Part shown: positions 7,785 to 15,161 of the stretch, piece by piece
Numbering within the stretch: position 1 is the stretch's first letter
How the letters are laid out: the number at the start of each line of letters is the position of its first letter
Origin: an uncultured Lachnospiraceae bacterium
GTDB lineage: Bacteria; Bacillota; Clostridia; Lachnospirales; Lachnospiraceae
DNA: 31,928 bases
Assembly: GCA_934294885.1 (NCBI GenBank)
Contig: CAKRAK010000028.1
Span: 1 to 31,928 of the forward strand
Reading direction: 5' to 3'
Notes under the pieces: generated by a model
The model's input: the letters and a program-made list of their open reading frames with translations, nothing else
Told to the model about the DNA's origin: nothing
Databases searched by the model: none
Position numbers and translations under genes: made by a program

Positions 7785-9755
7785 TTATTCATCCCGAAGT
7801 CTGAATGAATTTGCCATATCCATGAGGTTTTGTGAGCAGGAATTCAACTCCTGACTGATAGCTGTGTTTTCCTCCGCACTGGCAGCATTTGCTTCAACTA
7901 CCGCTGCAACATTTCTTAAAGAACCGTTAATCTTCTCAATGGACATCTGCTGATTCTTAACATACGCAACAATTTCATCAATTTGCTGTTCTGCCTCTAA
8001 GGAATCCTTAACACCTAACTTCATGGTATCTGAAGTCGTATCTACCATTTCCTTACCTTTTCCCACTGCGTACTTCGATTCCATAATCAAACGGCTGATA
8101 TTCTCACTGGCTTCCGCACTGGAGGTTGCCAAAGCACCAATCTCACTGGCAACAACAGCAAAGCCTTTACCGGCTTCTCCCGCTCTGGCCGCTTCAATGG
8201 AAGCATTCAAAGCAAGAAGATTCGTCTGATCTGAAATATTTGCAATCTCATCCGCAAATGCTACGATCTGATTAGAGCTACGTTCAATGGAATCCATAGC
8301 CTCTACCAGCTCCTGCATCTTTACTTCACTTTCTTTTAAATGTTCATTTGTTAAATCAGAATTCTCCCGAATTCTCATGGCACGTTCCGTAATCTGCTGG
8401 GTCTTCCTTGTCAGCTCCTCCATATCCGCTGCAACAGAACTAATTGCCAGATTCTGTGTGGTTGCACTCTCAGCAACATTTTCCGATGTATCCGCTAATT
8501 GATTGGAATACTCATATACTCTTTCTGATTCTGTCTTAATCTGACCAAATGCCTGATTCAAATTTTCGATAATCTCTTCTAAGGATTCCTTAATCTGCAT
8601 ATAGCTTCCTTTGAAATCCGCATCAATGGAAACCGTCAAATCCCTGTTGGATATGGCAGTTACCGTATTGGTAATCTGATCAATATAAGTGCCAAGACTT
8701 TCAATTGTTCCGTTTAAGGAATCGGTCAGTTTTTCAATCTCTGTAGAATTACGTTCTTCATCAAACACAACATCTAATTCACCATCTGCAATTCTACTCA
8801 TCTTACCACTAATGGATTCCAGCGGATAGAACAAATGCTCAATTCCCCGAATCGTAGCTTTCTTGGCAATCATCTGAGAGCAGAAGAAAATAAGAACAAA
8901 CACTACCAAAATTCCCAACATCAGTAAAATCGCAGAAGACATCGTCTGAATGGAAACCAGCTTCCAGCCGGTCAGGGAAGAAGTACTGGTTGTGCTGAAC
9001 TTAAATCCTCCCTTGTAATCCAATAATATCTTCGCAGCATTATCTTTTTTCAAAAGCTTCTCATATCTTCCGTGGTTTACATCCTTTACGGTTACACCTG
9101 TCTCACCCTGCAAACAATATTCTTCATTGGGATGAACCAATATAGTTCCATCCCCAGTTGTCAGGAAAACATAACTATTACCATGAAAGCTGTCTCCGAT
9201 TAAAGATACCAGATCATCCATGTACATATCCATACCAACACAGCCGTTCATCTTACCATCCTTGTAAGTAGCCTTTGCCAATGTAATACAAATTCCACCT
9301 GACTGCATATCTACATACGGATCTGAAATATAAACCGCATCCGGATTGGCCTGTGCTCCCTTATACCAGTCTCTTTCCGTAACAACAAAATCAGCCGGCG
9401 GTTCCCAGCCACCACTCATTACCGTTACGTTCTCATCATAACAGCTATATACCGCAGATACCTGGTCATCTAAGGCAACCATGGAATCCACATAGGCTAA
9501 AATATCATCATAACCTTCCACTGCTCCACTGTTAATGGTTCCTGCAACCGAATTAATCATACTAATCTTCTCTTCCATCGCAGTATCAATCTTGGAAGCA
9601 TATTGTTTGGAATCGCTTTTTACGGTAGTAACAACATTCGCAACAATCAATGCAAGTGCAACAACCAGTGATGCCAGTGCCGTAACCAATAAGATATTGG
9701 TTATAATCTTCCCAAACGCTTTTTCAATTCGTTTGCTTAACGATATCTGCTCCAT
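7785..9755 (-). CDS. Methyl-accepting chemotaxis protein with periplasmic-side dCache-type sensor
   Basis: This 656-aa chemoreceptor signals ligand binding outside the cell to CheA/CheW. TM1 is at about residues 18-42. An extracellular Cache-type sensor region follows (about 45-270; RDWYKGA and YISDPYVDMQSGG are typical of dCache). TM2 is at about 275-300, then a HAMP segment. The cytoplasmic signalling coiled coil carries the near-invariant tip DQTNLLALNASIEAARAGEA. There is no C-terminal CheR-binding pentapeptide; the protein ends RLRDE. I chose ATG 9755, which follows GAGGGGG, over an in-frame ATG 24 bp upstream (9779) that has no ribosome site. The ligand is unknown; Cache receptors often bind amino or organic acids. 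It is monocistronic, with its own terminator. Confidence 0.93.
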   Translation of the reverse strand: MEQISLSKRIEKAFGKIITNILLVTALASLVVALALIVANVVTTVKSDSKQYASKIDTAMEEKISMINSVAGTINSGAVEGYDDILAYVDSMVALDDQVSAVYSCYDENVTVMSGGWEPPADFVVTERDWYKGAQANPDAVYISDPYVDMQSGGICITLAKATYKDGKMNGCVGMDMYMDDLVSLIGDSFHGNSYVFLTTGDGTILVHPNEEYCLQGETGVTVKDVNHGRYEKLLKKDNAAKILLDYKGGFKFSTTSTSSLTGWKLVSIQTMSSAILLMLGILVVFVLIFFCSQMIAKKATIRGIEHLFYPLESISGKMSRIADGELDVVFDEERNSTEIEKLTDSLNGTIESLGTYIDQITNTVTAISNRDLTVSIDADFKGSYMQIKESLEEIIENLNQAFGQIKTESERVYEYSNQLADTSENVAESATTQNLAISSVAADMEELTRKTQQITERAMRIRENSDLTNEHLKESEVKMQELVEAMDSIERSSNQIVAFADEIANISDQTNLLALNASIEAARAGEAGKGFAVVASEIGALATSSAEASENISRLIMESKYAVGKGKEMVDTTSDTMKLGVKDSLEAEQQIDEIVAYVKNQQMSIEKINGSLRNVAAVVEANAASAEENTAISQELNSCSQNLMDMANSFRLRDE

Positions 9756-10058
9756 ATCAAGAACCCCCTCTATCCACATCTTTTAGTAAAAAAACCAACA
9801 TCCTTATTTTATCAAAATTTTTTAAAAAAATAAACAAAAAATTAATTATTATCAAAGCTTCATTTTTCCGCCTGTTGTATGGTAGAATAAACTCATGTTT
9901 GAAATCCCGAAATCAGGTAATACTAGTATAACAGTTATAACTATTCTGTATCAATGATATCATGCATTTAAAACCCATCATACCAAAAGGGGATTTTATC
10001 AATGAAAAATACAACAACGGCCAGTAGCCCATTACGTACTTACGAAAAGGAGAAAAAA

Positions 10059-11129
10059 ATGAGAAAAATCAACAATGATTATATTGCCATCCCGGCATTG
10101 TTAAAGGTAGAAAAAAATGCATTAACCCATATCGGACACTTTCTGTCGGAAAACGAGCTGAACAAGGTTGTTATCTTTTTCGGAAACGGTCTGATCGATA
10201 TGTTCGGAAGTCTGGTCATGCAGTCCCTAAAGGATGCCTCCATAGAAGTATTGGAATATCAGGAGTTAGATACCGTTAATCTGGACGACATCACAACGCT
10301 TGCTTTTTCACTTCCTGCAAAAACCCAGGCTATCATTGGTCTTGGAGGCGGAAAGGTAATTGACGCTGCAAAATACAGCAGCTTTTTAAGAAAAATCCCT
10401 TTTATCAGCGTCCCTACCTCAGCATCCAGCGATGGTTTTTCCAGCGCCAGTGCATCTTTACTCATTAACGGAAAAAGAAGCTCCGTCCCTGCCAAAATGG
10501 CATATGGTATCATTGCGGATACGGAAGTCATCAAAAGCGCACCGGATCGTTTTCTGTATTCCGGAATCGGTGACATGGTATCCAAAATCACTGCATTATA
10601 CGATTGGCTTTACGAAGAACACTGCGGATACGGCGAAGTAAATGACTGTGCCATGATGATTGCCAAAAAAGCGGTAAACAGCTTTGTAAGAACCCCTTTT
10701 ACTACCATCAAGGATGATTTATTCTTAAAAGAATTATTGGATTCCCTTGCCATGAGCGGTATTGCAAATGAAATTGCCGGCAGCAGTCTTCCTACAAGCG
10801 GCAGCGAGCATCTGATATCCCATGCATTGGATAAAATCAGCGATGCACCACAGCTTCACGGGGTGCAGGTTGGTATCGCCACTTATCTGATGAGTCTGGT
10901 ACAGGATCACCGCTACAAAAGAATCCATACCATATTAACAGATACCGGATTCTTTGATTATGTCAAAACATTGCATCCGGATGTTGCGGAATATGAAAAA
11001 GCCATTGATCTGGCACCATCCATCAAACCGTTCCGCCACACATATCTTCATGAGGAAAAATACCGGACGCTGGCAAAACAATTACTCCATGAAGATGCTG
11101 TTTTAAAGGAAATTTTCCATCTGTCCTGA
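10059..11129 (+). CDS. sn-glycerol-1-phosphate dehydrogenase-like enzyme (iron/zinc-containing alcohol dehydrogenase fold)
   Basis: This 356-aa protein belongs to the group of archaeal EgsA and Bacillus AraM, which reduce dihydroxyacetone phosphate to sn-glycerol 1-phosphate with NAD(P)H. Visible marks are the nucleotide-binding GLGGGKVIDAAKY (about 94-106) and the group-typical SVPTSASSDGFSSASASL (about 117-134). Plausible metal ligands are Asp172 in GIGDMVSK, His251 in GSEHLISH and His267 in LHGVQVG. Start choice: ATG 10059 follows AAGGAGAAAAAA. An in-frame ATG at 10002 with an AAGGGG site would add 19 residues of low-complexity sequence that do not look like the family. It is monocistronic and converges with the phosphofructokinase gene. 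Substrate specificity is inferred from family only. Confidence 0.78.
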   Translation: MRKINNDYIAIPALLKVEKNALTHIGHFLSENELNKVVIFFGNGLIDMFGSLVMQSLKDASIEVLEYQELDTVNLDDITTLAFSLPAKTQAIIGLGGGKVIDAAKYSSFLRKIPFISVPTSASSDGFSSASASLLINGKRSSVPAKMAYGIIADTEVIKSAPDRFLYSGIGDMVSKITALYDWLYEEHCGYGEVNDCAMMIAKKAVNSFVRTPFTTIKDDLFLKELLDSLAMSGIANEIAGSSLPTSGSEHLISHALDKISDAPQLHGVQVGIATYLMSLVQDHRYKRIHTILTDTGFFDYVKTLHPDVAEYEKAIDLAPSIKPFRHTYLHEEKYRTLAKQLLHEDAVLKEIFHLS

Positions 11130-11178
11130 TGTTCATTTAAGGGGAACCATTTTTTCAATAAAGAATATAAATATACTT

Positions 11179-12153
11179 CTATTCCGCTAATGTCAGGCTA
11201 AGTTCATACTGGAAAGAATCCAGCTTATTATTTTCCAGTGTAACTGCCTCTGCAATATCATAATCAATCAACACATCATTTTTAATGGCAACGATTCGGT
11301 TCTGTTTTTCTTTTTTTAGAATCTCTACTGCATAGGCCCCCATCAGAGAACCATACATACGGTCCTTTGCAGTAGGCTGTCCACCTCTTTGAATGTAACC
11401 AAGAACAGAAACTCTTGATTCAATTCCCGTTTGTTCCTGAATAATCCGGGCAAGCTCCGGCGCATCAATGACACCCTCTGCCACTACAACTAAATAACAA
11501 TCCCTGCCATCTTCATGTCTCCGCTTCAAGGTCTCAATGATGTTATCAAAATTACCGTCCCATTTTTCAGGAAGTACAATGGCATCCGCAGAGGTTGCCA
11601 TACCTGCCCATAACGCAATATAACCTCTCTTACGTCCCATTACCTCTACCACGCTGCATCGTCCATGAGATATGGAAGAATCTCTGATTCTGTCAATGGC
11701 TTCCATGGCTGTATTTGCTGCAGTATCGAAGCCCAATGTATACTCTGTACATGCTACATCCCGGTCAATGGTTCCCGGTATACAGATTATATTGACACCC
11801 TCTTCTTTAAATGCAATGGCTCCCCGCAGGGTTCCGTCTCCTCCAACAGCAACTACGGCATCTACCTGATGCTCCCGTAAATTCGCCGCTGCCTGTTCCC
11901 GATACCGCTTCTCTAAGAAACGCTCACTTCTGCTTGTATATAAAACGGTGCCCCCCTGATTATTGATATTACGAACCTTATCAATGGTAAGGGGTGTTAC
12001 CTCCCAGTCAATCAGACCTTCGTAACCACGATACACACCGACTACCTCTATTCCCGCATTAATGGCACTGAATACAACCGCCCGGATGGCAGAATTCATT
12101 CCTGGTGCATCTCCACCGCTTGCCATCACAGCAATTTTTTTAATCTGTTCCAT
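11179..12153 (-). CDS. pfkA: 6-phosphofructokinase (ATP-type) with altered effector site
   Basis: This 324-aa PfkA-family enzyme phosphorylates fructose 6-phosphate to the 1,6-bisphosphate. It has ASGGDAPGMNSAIR at the N-terminus, GGDGT with glycine at the position that marks ATP rather than pyrophosphate use, PGTIDRD with both catalytic-loop aspartates kept, VEVMGR, and the sugar-binding RGGQPTAKDR. Compared with my memory of the E. coli enzyme, Asn128 of TIDND is Arg here. Effector-site residues Arg25 and Arg54 correspond to Phe28 and Ile57, so ADP/PEP control may be lost. I chose ATG 12153, preceded by GGAGG; the ATG 15 bp upstream overlaps that same ribosome site. It could be a paralogue next to a main glycolytic copy elsewhere. 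Confidence 0.9.
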   Translation of the reverse strand: MEQIKKIAVMASGGDAPGMNSAIRAVVFSAINAGIEVVGVYRGYEGLIDWEVTPLTIDKVRNINNQGGTVLYTSRSERFLEKRYREQAAANLREHQVDAVVAVGGDGTLRGAIAFKEEGVNIICIPGTIDRDVACTEYTLGFDTAANTAMEAIDRIRDSSISHGRCSVVEVMGRKRGYIALWAGMATSADAIVLPEKWDGNFDNIIETLKRRHEDGRDCYLVVVAEGVIDAPELARIIQEQTGIESRVSVLGYIQRGGQPTAKDRMYGSLMGAYAVEILKKEKQNRIVAIKNDVLIDYDIAEAVTLENNKLDSFQYELSLTLAE

Positions 12154-12194
12154 AATATAATCCTCCATGTATTTCCTTATTAAACTCTTGCTGT

Positions 12195-12223
12195 ATTTTA
12201 CTATTTCCTTTTACATAACACAA
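12195..12223 (-). promoter_or_regulatory. Possible promoter of the phosphofructokinase gene
   Basis: Minus-strand TTGTGT (12218-12223), 17 bp, TAAAAT (12195-12200) lies between the AraC-type gene and pfkA, about 40 bp before the pfkA start. The match is moderate, and read-through from the upstream gene is also possible. Confidence 0.4.
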
Positions 12224-12225
12224 TA

Positions 12226-12993
12226 TTATATCTTGCCTTTATTCCAATGCCTTCTGTAATTCTTATTCCGATATTCCATTGGCGTCATCCCGGTTTCCCC
12301 CTTAAAGTTTTTAGAAAAATGGCTGCTGGATGCAAAGGATAAATATTGTGCAATCTCCGCACAGCTGGCATCGGTATAGATTAACATATTCTTTGTTTCA
12401 TTTATTTTCTGCTGCCGGATATAGGCACCGATATTCTTCCCGGTTTCTTTGAAAAACAGCTTGCTTAAATAGGTTTCATTTAATCCCACATATGCCGCAA
12501 CATCCGCGATCTGAATCGGCTCATGCAAATGATTGTAAATATAATCCAGTGCTTTTTTACAATGTACGGAATGATTCTCTACGGTTTTCAGCTTTCTCAT
12601 TCTCTTTGCAAAGGTATAAGCCATTTCCTTTTGAACTGCAACCAGTTCTCCCTTTGTCCACTGCCGGTCTGTTTTATTAATATAGATATCACTTAAATGA
12701 TAAGCTTCTTTTTCATCCAATCCACCTTCAATACAAAACCGGGTAATCATGGCAATGGAAACCACAATATGATATTTGATGCTTTGAAGATGATTTTCCG
12801 ATAACTCTCCCCGCTCCGGAGCATCAATGAGATCCCAATTGGTCTTTGCCTCCAATGCCTCAATGTTTCCGGATTTAATCAGGTCGTAAAATGCCAGTTC
12901 CTCATCGTAGGTGGGATGATACAATTCCAGCTCCCGCTGTTCGAATCGTTCCCTTGTCAGTTGTTCATATTTTTCGTAGTCTTCTATCTCCAT
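12226..12993 (-). CDS. AraC-family transcriptional regulator
   Basis: This 255-aa protein has a C-terminal AraC/XylS DNA-binding domain with two helix-turn-helix units at about residues 152-250. The first holds IQIADVAAYVGLNETYLSKLF. The second holds SCAEIAQYLSFASSSHFSKNF, followed by the family-typical GMTPMEYR. The N-terminal 140 residues are helical and not a recognisable cupin; they resemble the poorly characterised sensor part of Lachnospiraceae AraC proteins. ATG 12993 follows GAAGGA. It diverges from the GH5 hydrolase gene, which suggests that it controls that gene; AraC proteins next to glycoside hydrolases are usually sugar-responsive activators. Its own promoter region carries an inverted repeat that may be an autoregulatory site. 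Confidence 0.9.
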   Translation of the reverse strand: MEIEDYEKYEQLTRERFEQRELELYHPTYDEELAFYDLIKSGNIEALEAKTNWDLIDAPERGELSENHLQSIKYHIVVSIAMITRFCIEGGLDEKEAYHLSDIYINKTDRQWTKGELVAVQKEMAYTFAKRMRKLKTVENHSVHCKKALDYIYNHLHEPIQIADVAAYVGLNETYLSKLFFKETGKNIGAYIRQQKINETKNMLIYTDASCAEIAQYLSFASSSHFSKNFKGETGMTPMEYRNKNYRRHWNKGKI

Positions 12994-13033
12994 TCCTTCG
13001 TTCCTTTTTCATAAAAATACATTTATTATAAAT

Positions 13034-13060
13034 AACTGTTATTTTACATAAACAACAGTT
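13034..13060. promoter_or_regulatory. Inverted repeat overlapping the AraC-gene transcription start
   Basis: AACTGTT (13034-13040) and its complement AACAGTT (13054-13060) are separated by 13 bp. They lie immediately downstream of the -10 box of the AraC-type gene, where a bound protein would block initiation. A role as an autoregulatory operator is inferred. Confidence 0.4.
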
Positions 13061-13062
13061 TT

Positions 13063-13091
13063 ATTATATCGTTTTTATAAATTCTTGTCTA
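13063..13091 (-). promoter_or_regulatory. Promoter of the AraC-type regulator
   Basis: Minus-strand TAGACA (13086-13091), 17 bp, TATAAT (13063-13068), about 70 bp upstream of the ATG at 12993. Confidence 0.6.
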
Positions 13092-13130
13092 TACTCCAAT
13101 CATACAAACGCAATATTTACACCATCAGGT

Positions 13131-13182
13131 ATTTGTGAAACACAAGACTATACCACAGGTTTTATAATAACGTTTCACAAAT
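13131..13182 (+). promoter_or_regulatory. GH5 promoter region: -10 box flanked by an 11-bp inverted repeat
   Basis: ATTTGTGAAAC (13131-13141) is repeated in perfect inverted form at 13172-13182. The left copy is itself part of a small palindrome, TTGTG-AAA-CACAA (13133-13145). Between the arms lies TATAAT at 13163-13168 with no good -35 box 17 bp upstream, the typical look of an activator-dependent promoter. The left arm falls near -35/-40 and the right arm near the start site. The divergent AraC-type protein is the natural candidate ligand; this is inference. Confidence 0.5.
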
Positions 13183-13216
13183 GCCTGCCCATATTATTTA
13201 CGATAGGAGGATTTTT

Positions 13217-14251
13217 ATGAAGATATTCGAGGGTTATCAAAAAGGGATTAATTTAGGCGGCTGGTTATCACAAAATGACAGCTTTGAAAAAGAACATTTT
13301 GAAACATTTATTACAGAAAATGATATAAAAGAAATCGCATCCTGGGGACTGGATCATGTCCGGGTTCCTGTGGATTATGTCATTTTAGAGGAAGAAGACG
13401 GAACACCAAAGGAAGAGGGCTTTGCGTATGTCACAAACTGCATCAGCTGGTGTAAGAAATACGGCTTACATATGATTCTTGACCTGCACAAAACCTATGG
13501 ATATACCTTTGATCCATTAGATGATGGGGATAAGGAAATCTTTTTCCATGACGAAGCACTCCAAAACCGTTTCATTCAGACATGGAAGGAAATCGCAGCC
13601 CGATACGGCAGCGATTCCGATATGGTTGCCTTTGAATTATTAAATGAAATCGTAAGCCCTAATGTGGTAGAGGAATGGAACAACATTGTCAAAAAAGTCG
13701 TACCTGAAATCCGCAGCATTGCGCCGGATACTTATATTATATTCGGTGGAGTGTGCTATAACAACGTTACCAGTGTTCCCGGACTTATCAAGCCCTTTGC
13801 AGACAAGCTGGTATATACCTTCCATTGTTACGATCCTCTTATCTTTACCCACCAGAAAGCATACTGGGTAAAGAATATGACCAAGGATTTTGATATGGCT
13901 TATCCTGATACCGTAGAAGCTTATCAGGAAAAAAGCATGCAGTTTTCACAGGAATTAGTCGGTGCCATTAACGAACACGGCATCAAAAATATCGGACCGG
14001 AGCTATTCGAGGCTTTATTCAGTCCTGCAACAAAAACAGCAATGGAGCGGGATGTTCCTCTTTACTGCGGAGAATACGGGGTTATTGACCAGGCACCCCT
14101 TCCTGATACAGTCCGCTGGTTAAAGGATATCAACGCGGCCTTTAAAAAATACAATATCGGTCGTGCACTTTGGACTTATAAAAGCAAGGATTTTGGTATT
14201 ACAGATCCTCATTATGCCGAAGTAAAAGAAGAAATGATTCAATTACTTTAA
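13217..14251 (+). CDS. GH5-type (cellulase-family) glycoside hydrolase, cytoplasmic
   Basis: This 344-aa enzyme has the glycosyl hydrolase family 5 pattern. It opens with KGINLGGWLSQ, then has LDHVRVPVDY, the acid/base Glu144 in ELLNEI, a conserved FHCYDP segment, and the nucleophile Glu286 in YCGEYGV near the C-terminus. GH5 enzymes cleave beta-linked glucans or mannans with retention. Here there is no signal peptide, so it should act inside the cell on imported oligosaccharides or glycosides; the closest look is to the exo-beta-glucanase/endoglucanase groups. I chose ATG 13217, which follows AGGAGG; an ATG 36 bp upstream has no ribosome site and lies within the inverted-repeat promoter. It diverges from an AraC-type regulator and ends at a strong terminator. 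Confidence 0.85.
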   Translation: MKIFEGYQKGINLGGWLSQNDSFEKEHFETFITENDIKEIASWGLDHVRVPVDYVILEEEDGTPKEEGFAYVTNCISWCKKYGLHMILDLHKTYGYTFDPLDDGDKEIFFHDEALQNRFIQTWKEIAARYGSDSDMVAFELLNEIVSPNVVEEWNNIVKKVVPEIRSIAPDTYIIFGGVCYNNVTSVPGLIKPFADKLVYTFHCYDPLIFTHQKAYWVKNMTKDFDMAYPDTVEAYQEKSMQFSQELVGAINEHGIKNIGPELFEALFSPATKTAMERDVPLYCGEYGVIDQAPLPDTVRWLKDINAAFKKYNIGRALWTYKSKDFGITDPHYAEVKEEMIQLL

Positions 14252-14273
14252 TAAAATTTATTTATGCAAAAAT

Positions 14274-14338
14274 GACCTTCGATGCTTATGTTCCTTCTCC
14301 TTAGGACACTCCCCCCTCATACATCGAAGGTCTTTTTT
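14274..14338 (+). terminator. Bidirectional terminator between the GH5 and HAD genes
   Basis: A perfect 11-bp stem (GACCTTCGATG at 14274-14284 with 14322-14332) encloses a 37-nt loop. It is followed by six T on the plus strand and flanked by an A tract on the other side, so it can serve both convergent genes. It lies 22 bp after the GH5 stop and overlaps the HAD stop codon. Confidence 0.85.
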
Positions 14339-14993
14339 ATTTATTTGTATCCTTAATATATCGATACACATCCAGGACAGTTTCTCCAATCAAAACATTT
14401 GGAAGCTCCATAAATTCCTGCTTTGTTGTGGTTCCGGTTAACACCGCTGCAAAATCCACCCCTGCATTTTTTGCGGTATTGGCATCCACAAGACTATCTC
14501 CGACATACAAAACCTGTTCCTTATCACAGTGAAAATGCTCCAATGCAAGATAAATCCCCTCCGGAGCAGGCTTTTTTTCTTTTACACAATCTCCGCCTAC
14601 GATAAAATCCAACAGCTTCTCCCCATGGAATTTTTTAAAAATATCTTCAATCCGATACCGGTATTTTGTAGTTACCACACCAACAAAATAGCCGGTCTGC
14701 TTCAGGTTCTCCAAAACCTCAAGCACGCCATCGTACAAAAAGGTACTTTCTACGATAACCTCATCTGCTTTTTCCGCAAAATAGTCACGATATTGCTGCG
14801 ACTCCTGTATCGTTCCCTCCGGCTCTAACTGTAAAAAACTGTTTTCCAATGTTAATCCAATGGTTTTCCGGACTGCTTCCCGCTCAGGTCGTTGGTAACC
14901 TAATTTCTCCATGGCATAATATGTACTTTTCAGGATTCCCTCTGTGGAATCCCCCAACGTATAATCAAAATCAAATAATATTAATTTTTTCAT
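14337..14993 (-). CDS. HAD-family hydrolase (phosphoglycolate phosphatase-like)
   Basis: This 218-aa soluble phosphatase has HAD motif I as LFDFDYTLGDS (nucleophile Asp8 and acid Asp10), motif II as GVVTTK, motif III around the KEKKPAPEG lysine, and motif IV as YVGDSLVDANTAKNAG. The helical cap between motifs I and II and the length match the Gph/PGMB subgroup. The physiological substrate cannot be inferred. The start is uncertain: GTG 15005, ATG 14996 and ATG 14993 are all in frame. I prefer 14993, which lies 6 bp after a GGGG site. It is monocistronic, with its own promoter, and shares a terminator with the convergent GH5 gene. Confidence 0.87.
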   Translation of the reverse strand: MKKLILFDFDYTLGDSTEGILKSTYYAMEKLGYQRPEREAVRKTIGLTLENSFLQLEPEGTIQESQQYRDYFAEKADEVIVESTFLYDGVLEVLENLKQTGYFVGVVTTKYRYRIEDIFKKFHGEKLLDFIVGGDCVKEKKPAPEGIYLALEHFHCDKEQVLYVGDSLVDANTAKNAGVDFAAVLTGTTTKQEFMELPNVLIGETVLDVYRYIKDTNK

Positions 14994-15032
14994 CATCAGC
15001 CCCACTTCTTTCTTACAAAATTTCTTGTTTTT

Positions 15033-15061
15033 ATCATATTATGTAACAAAATATTTTTCAA
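15033..15061 (-). promoter_or_regulatory. Promoter of the HAD hydrolase gene
   Basis: Minus-strand TTGAAA (15056-15061), 17 bp, TATGAT (15033-15038), about 35 bp upstream of the start codon. Confidence 0.65.
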
Positions 15062-15068
15062 CTCCTTA

Positions 15069-15097
15069 TTGTTTTATCCTGTTATTTCATATATAAT
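15069..15097 (+). promoter_or_regulatory. Promoter of the secreted caspase-like gene
   Basis: TTGTTT (15069-15074), 17 bp, TATAAT (15092-15097), giving a leader of about 58 nt before ATG 15162. Confidence 0.7.
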
Positions 15098-15161
15098 ATT
15101 TTTTGTATCAAAAAACATACATAATTGTATGACATTTATACAAAAAAGAAGGGAGAATGAT

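Noticed and set aside
11130..11178. Terminator between the dehydrogenase and phosphofructokinase genes
   Set aside because: Only a 4-bp GTTC/GAAC stem is seen before a short T run; too weak to call.
13131..13145. CcpA cre site before GH5
   Set aside because: TTGTGAAACACAA is symmetric but lacks the central CG and the spacing of the cre consensus.
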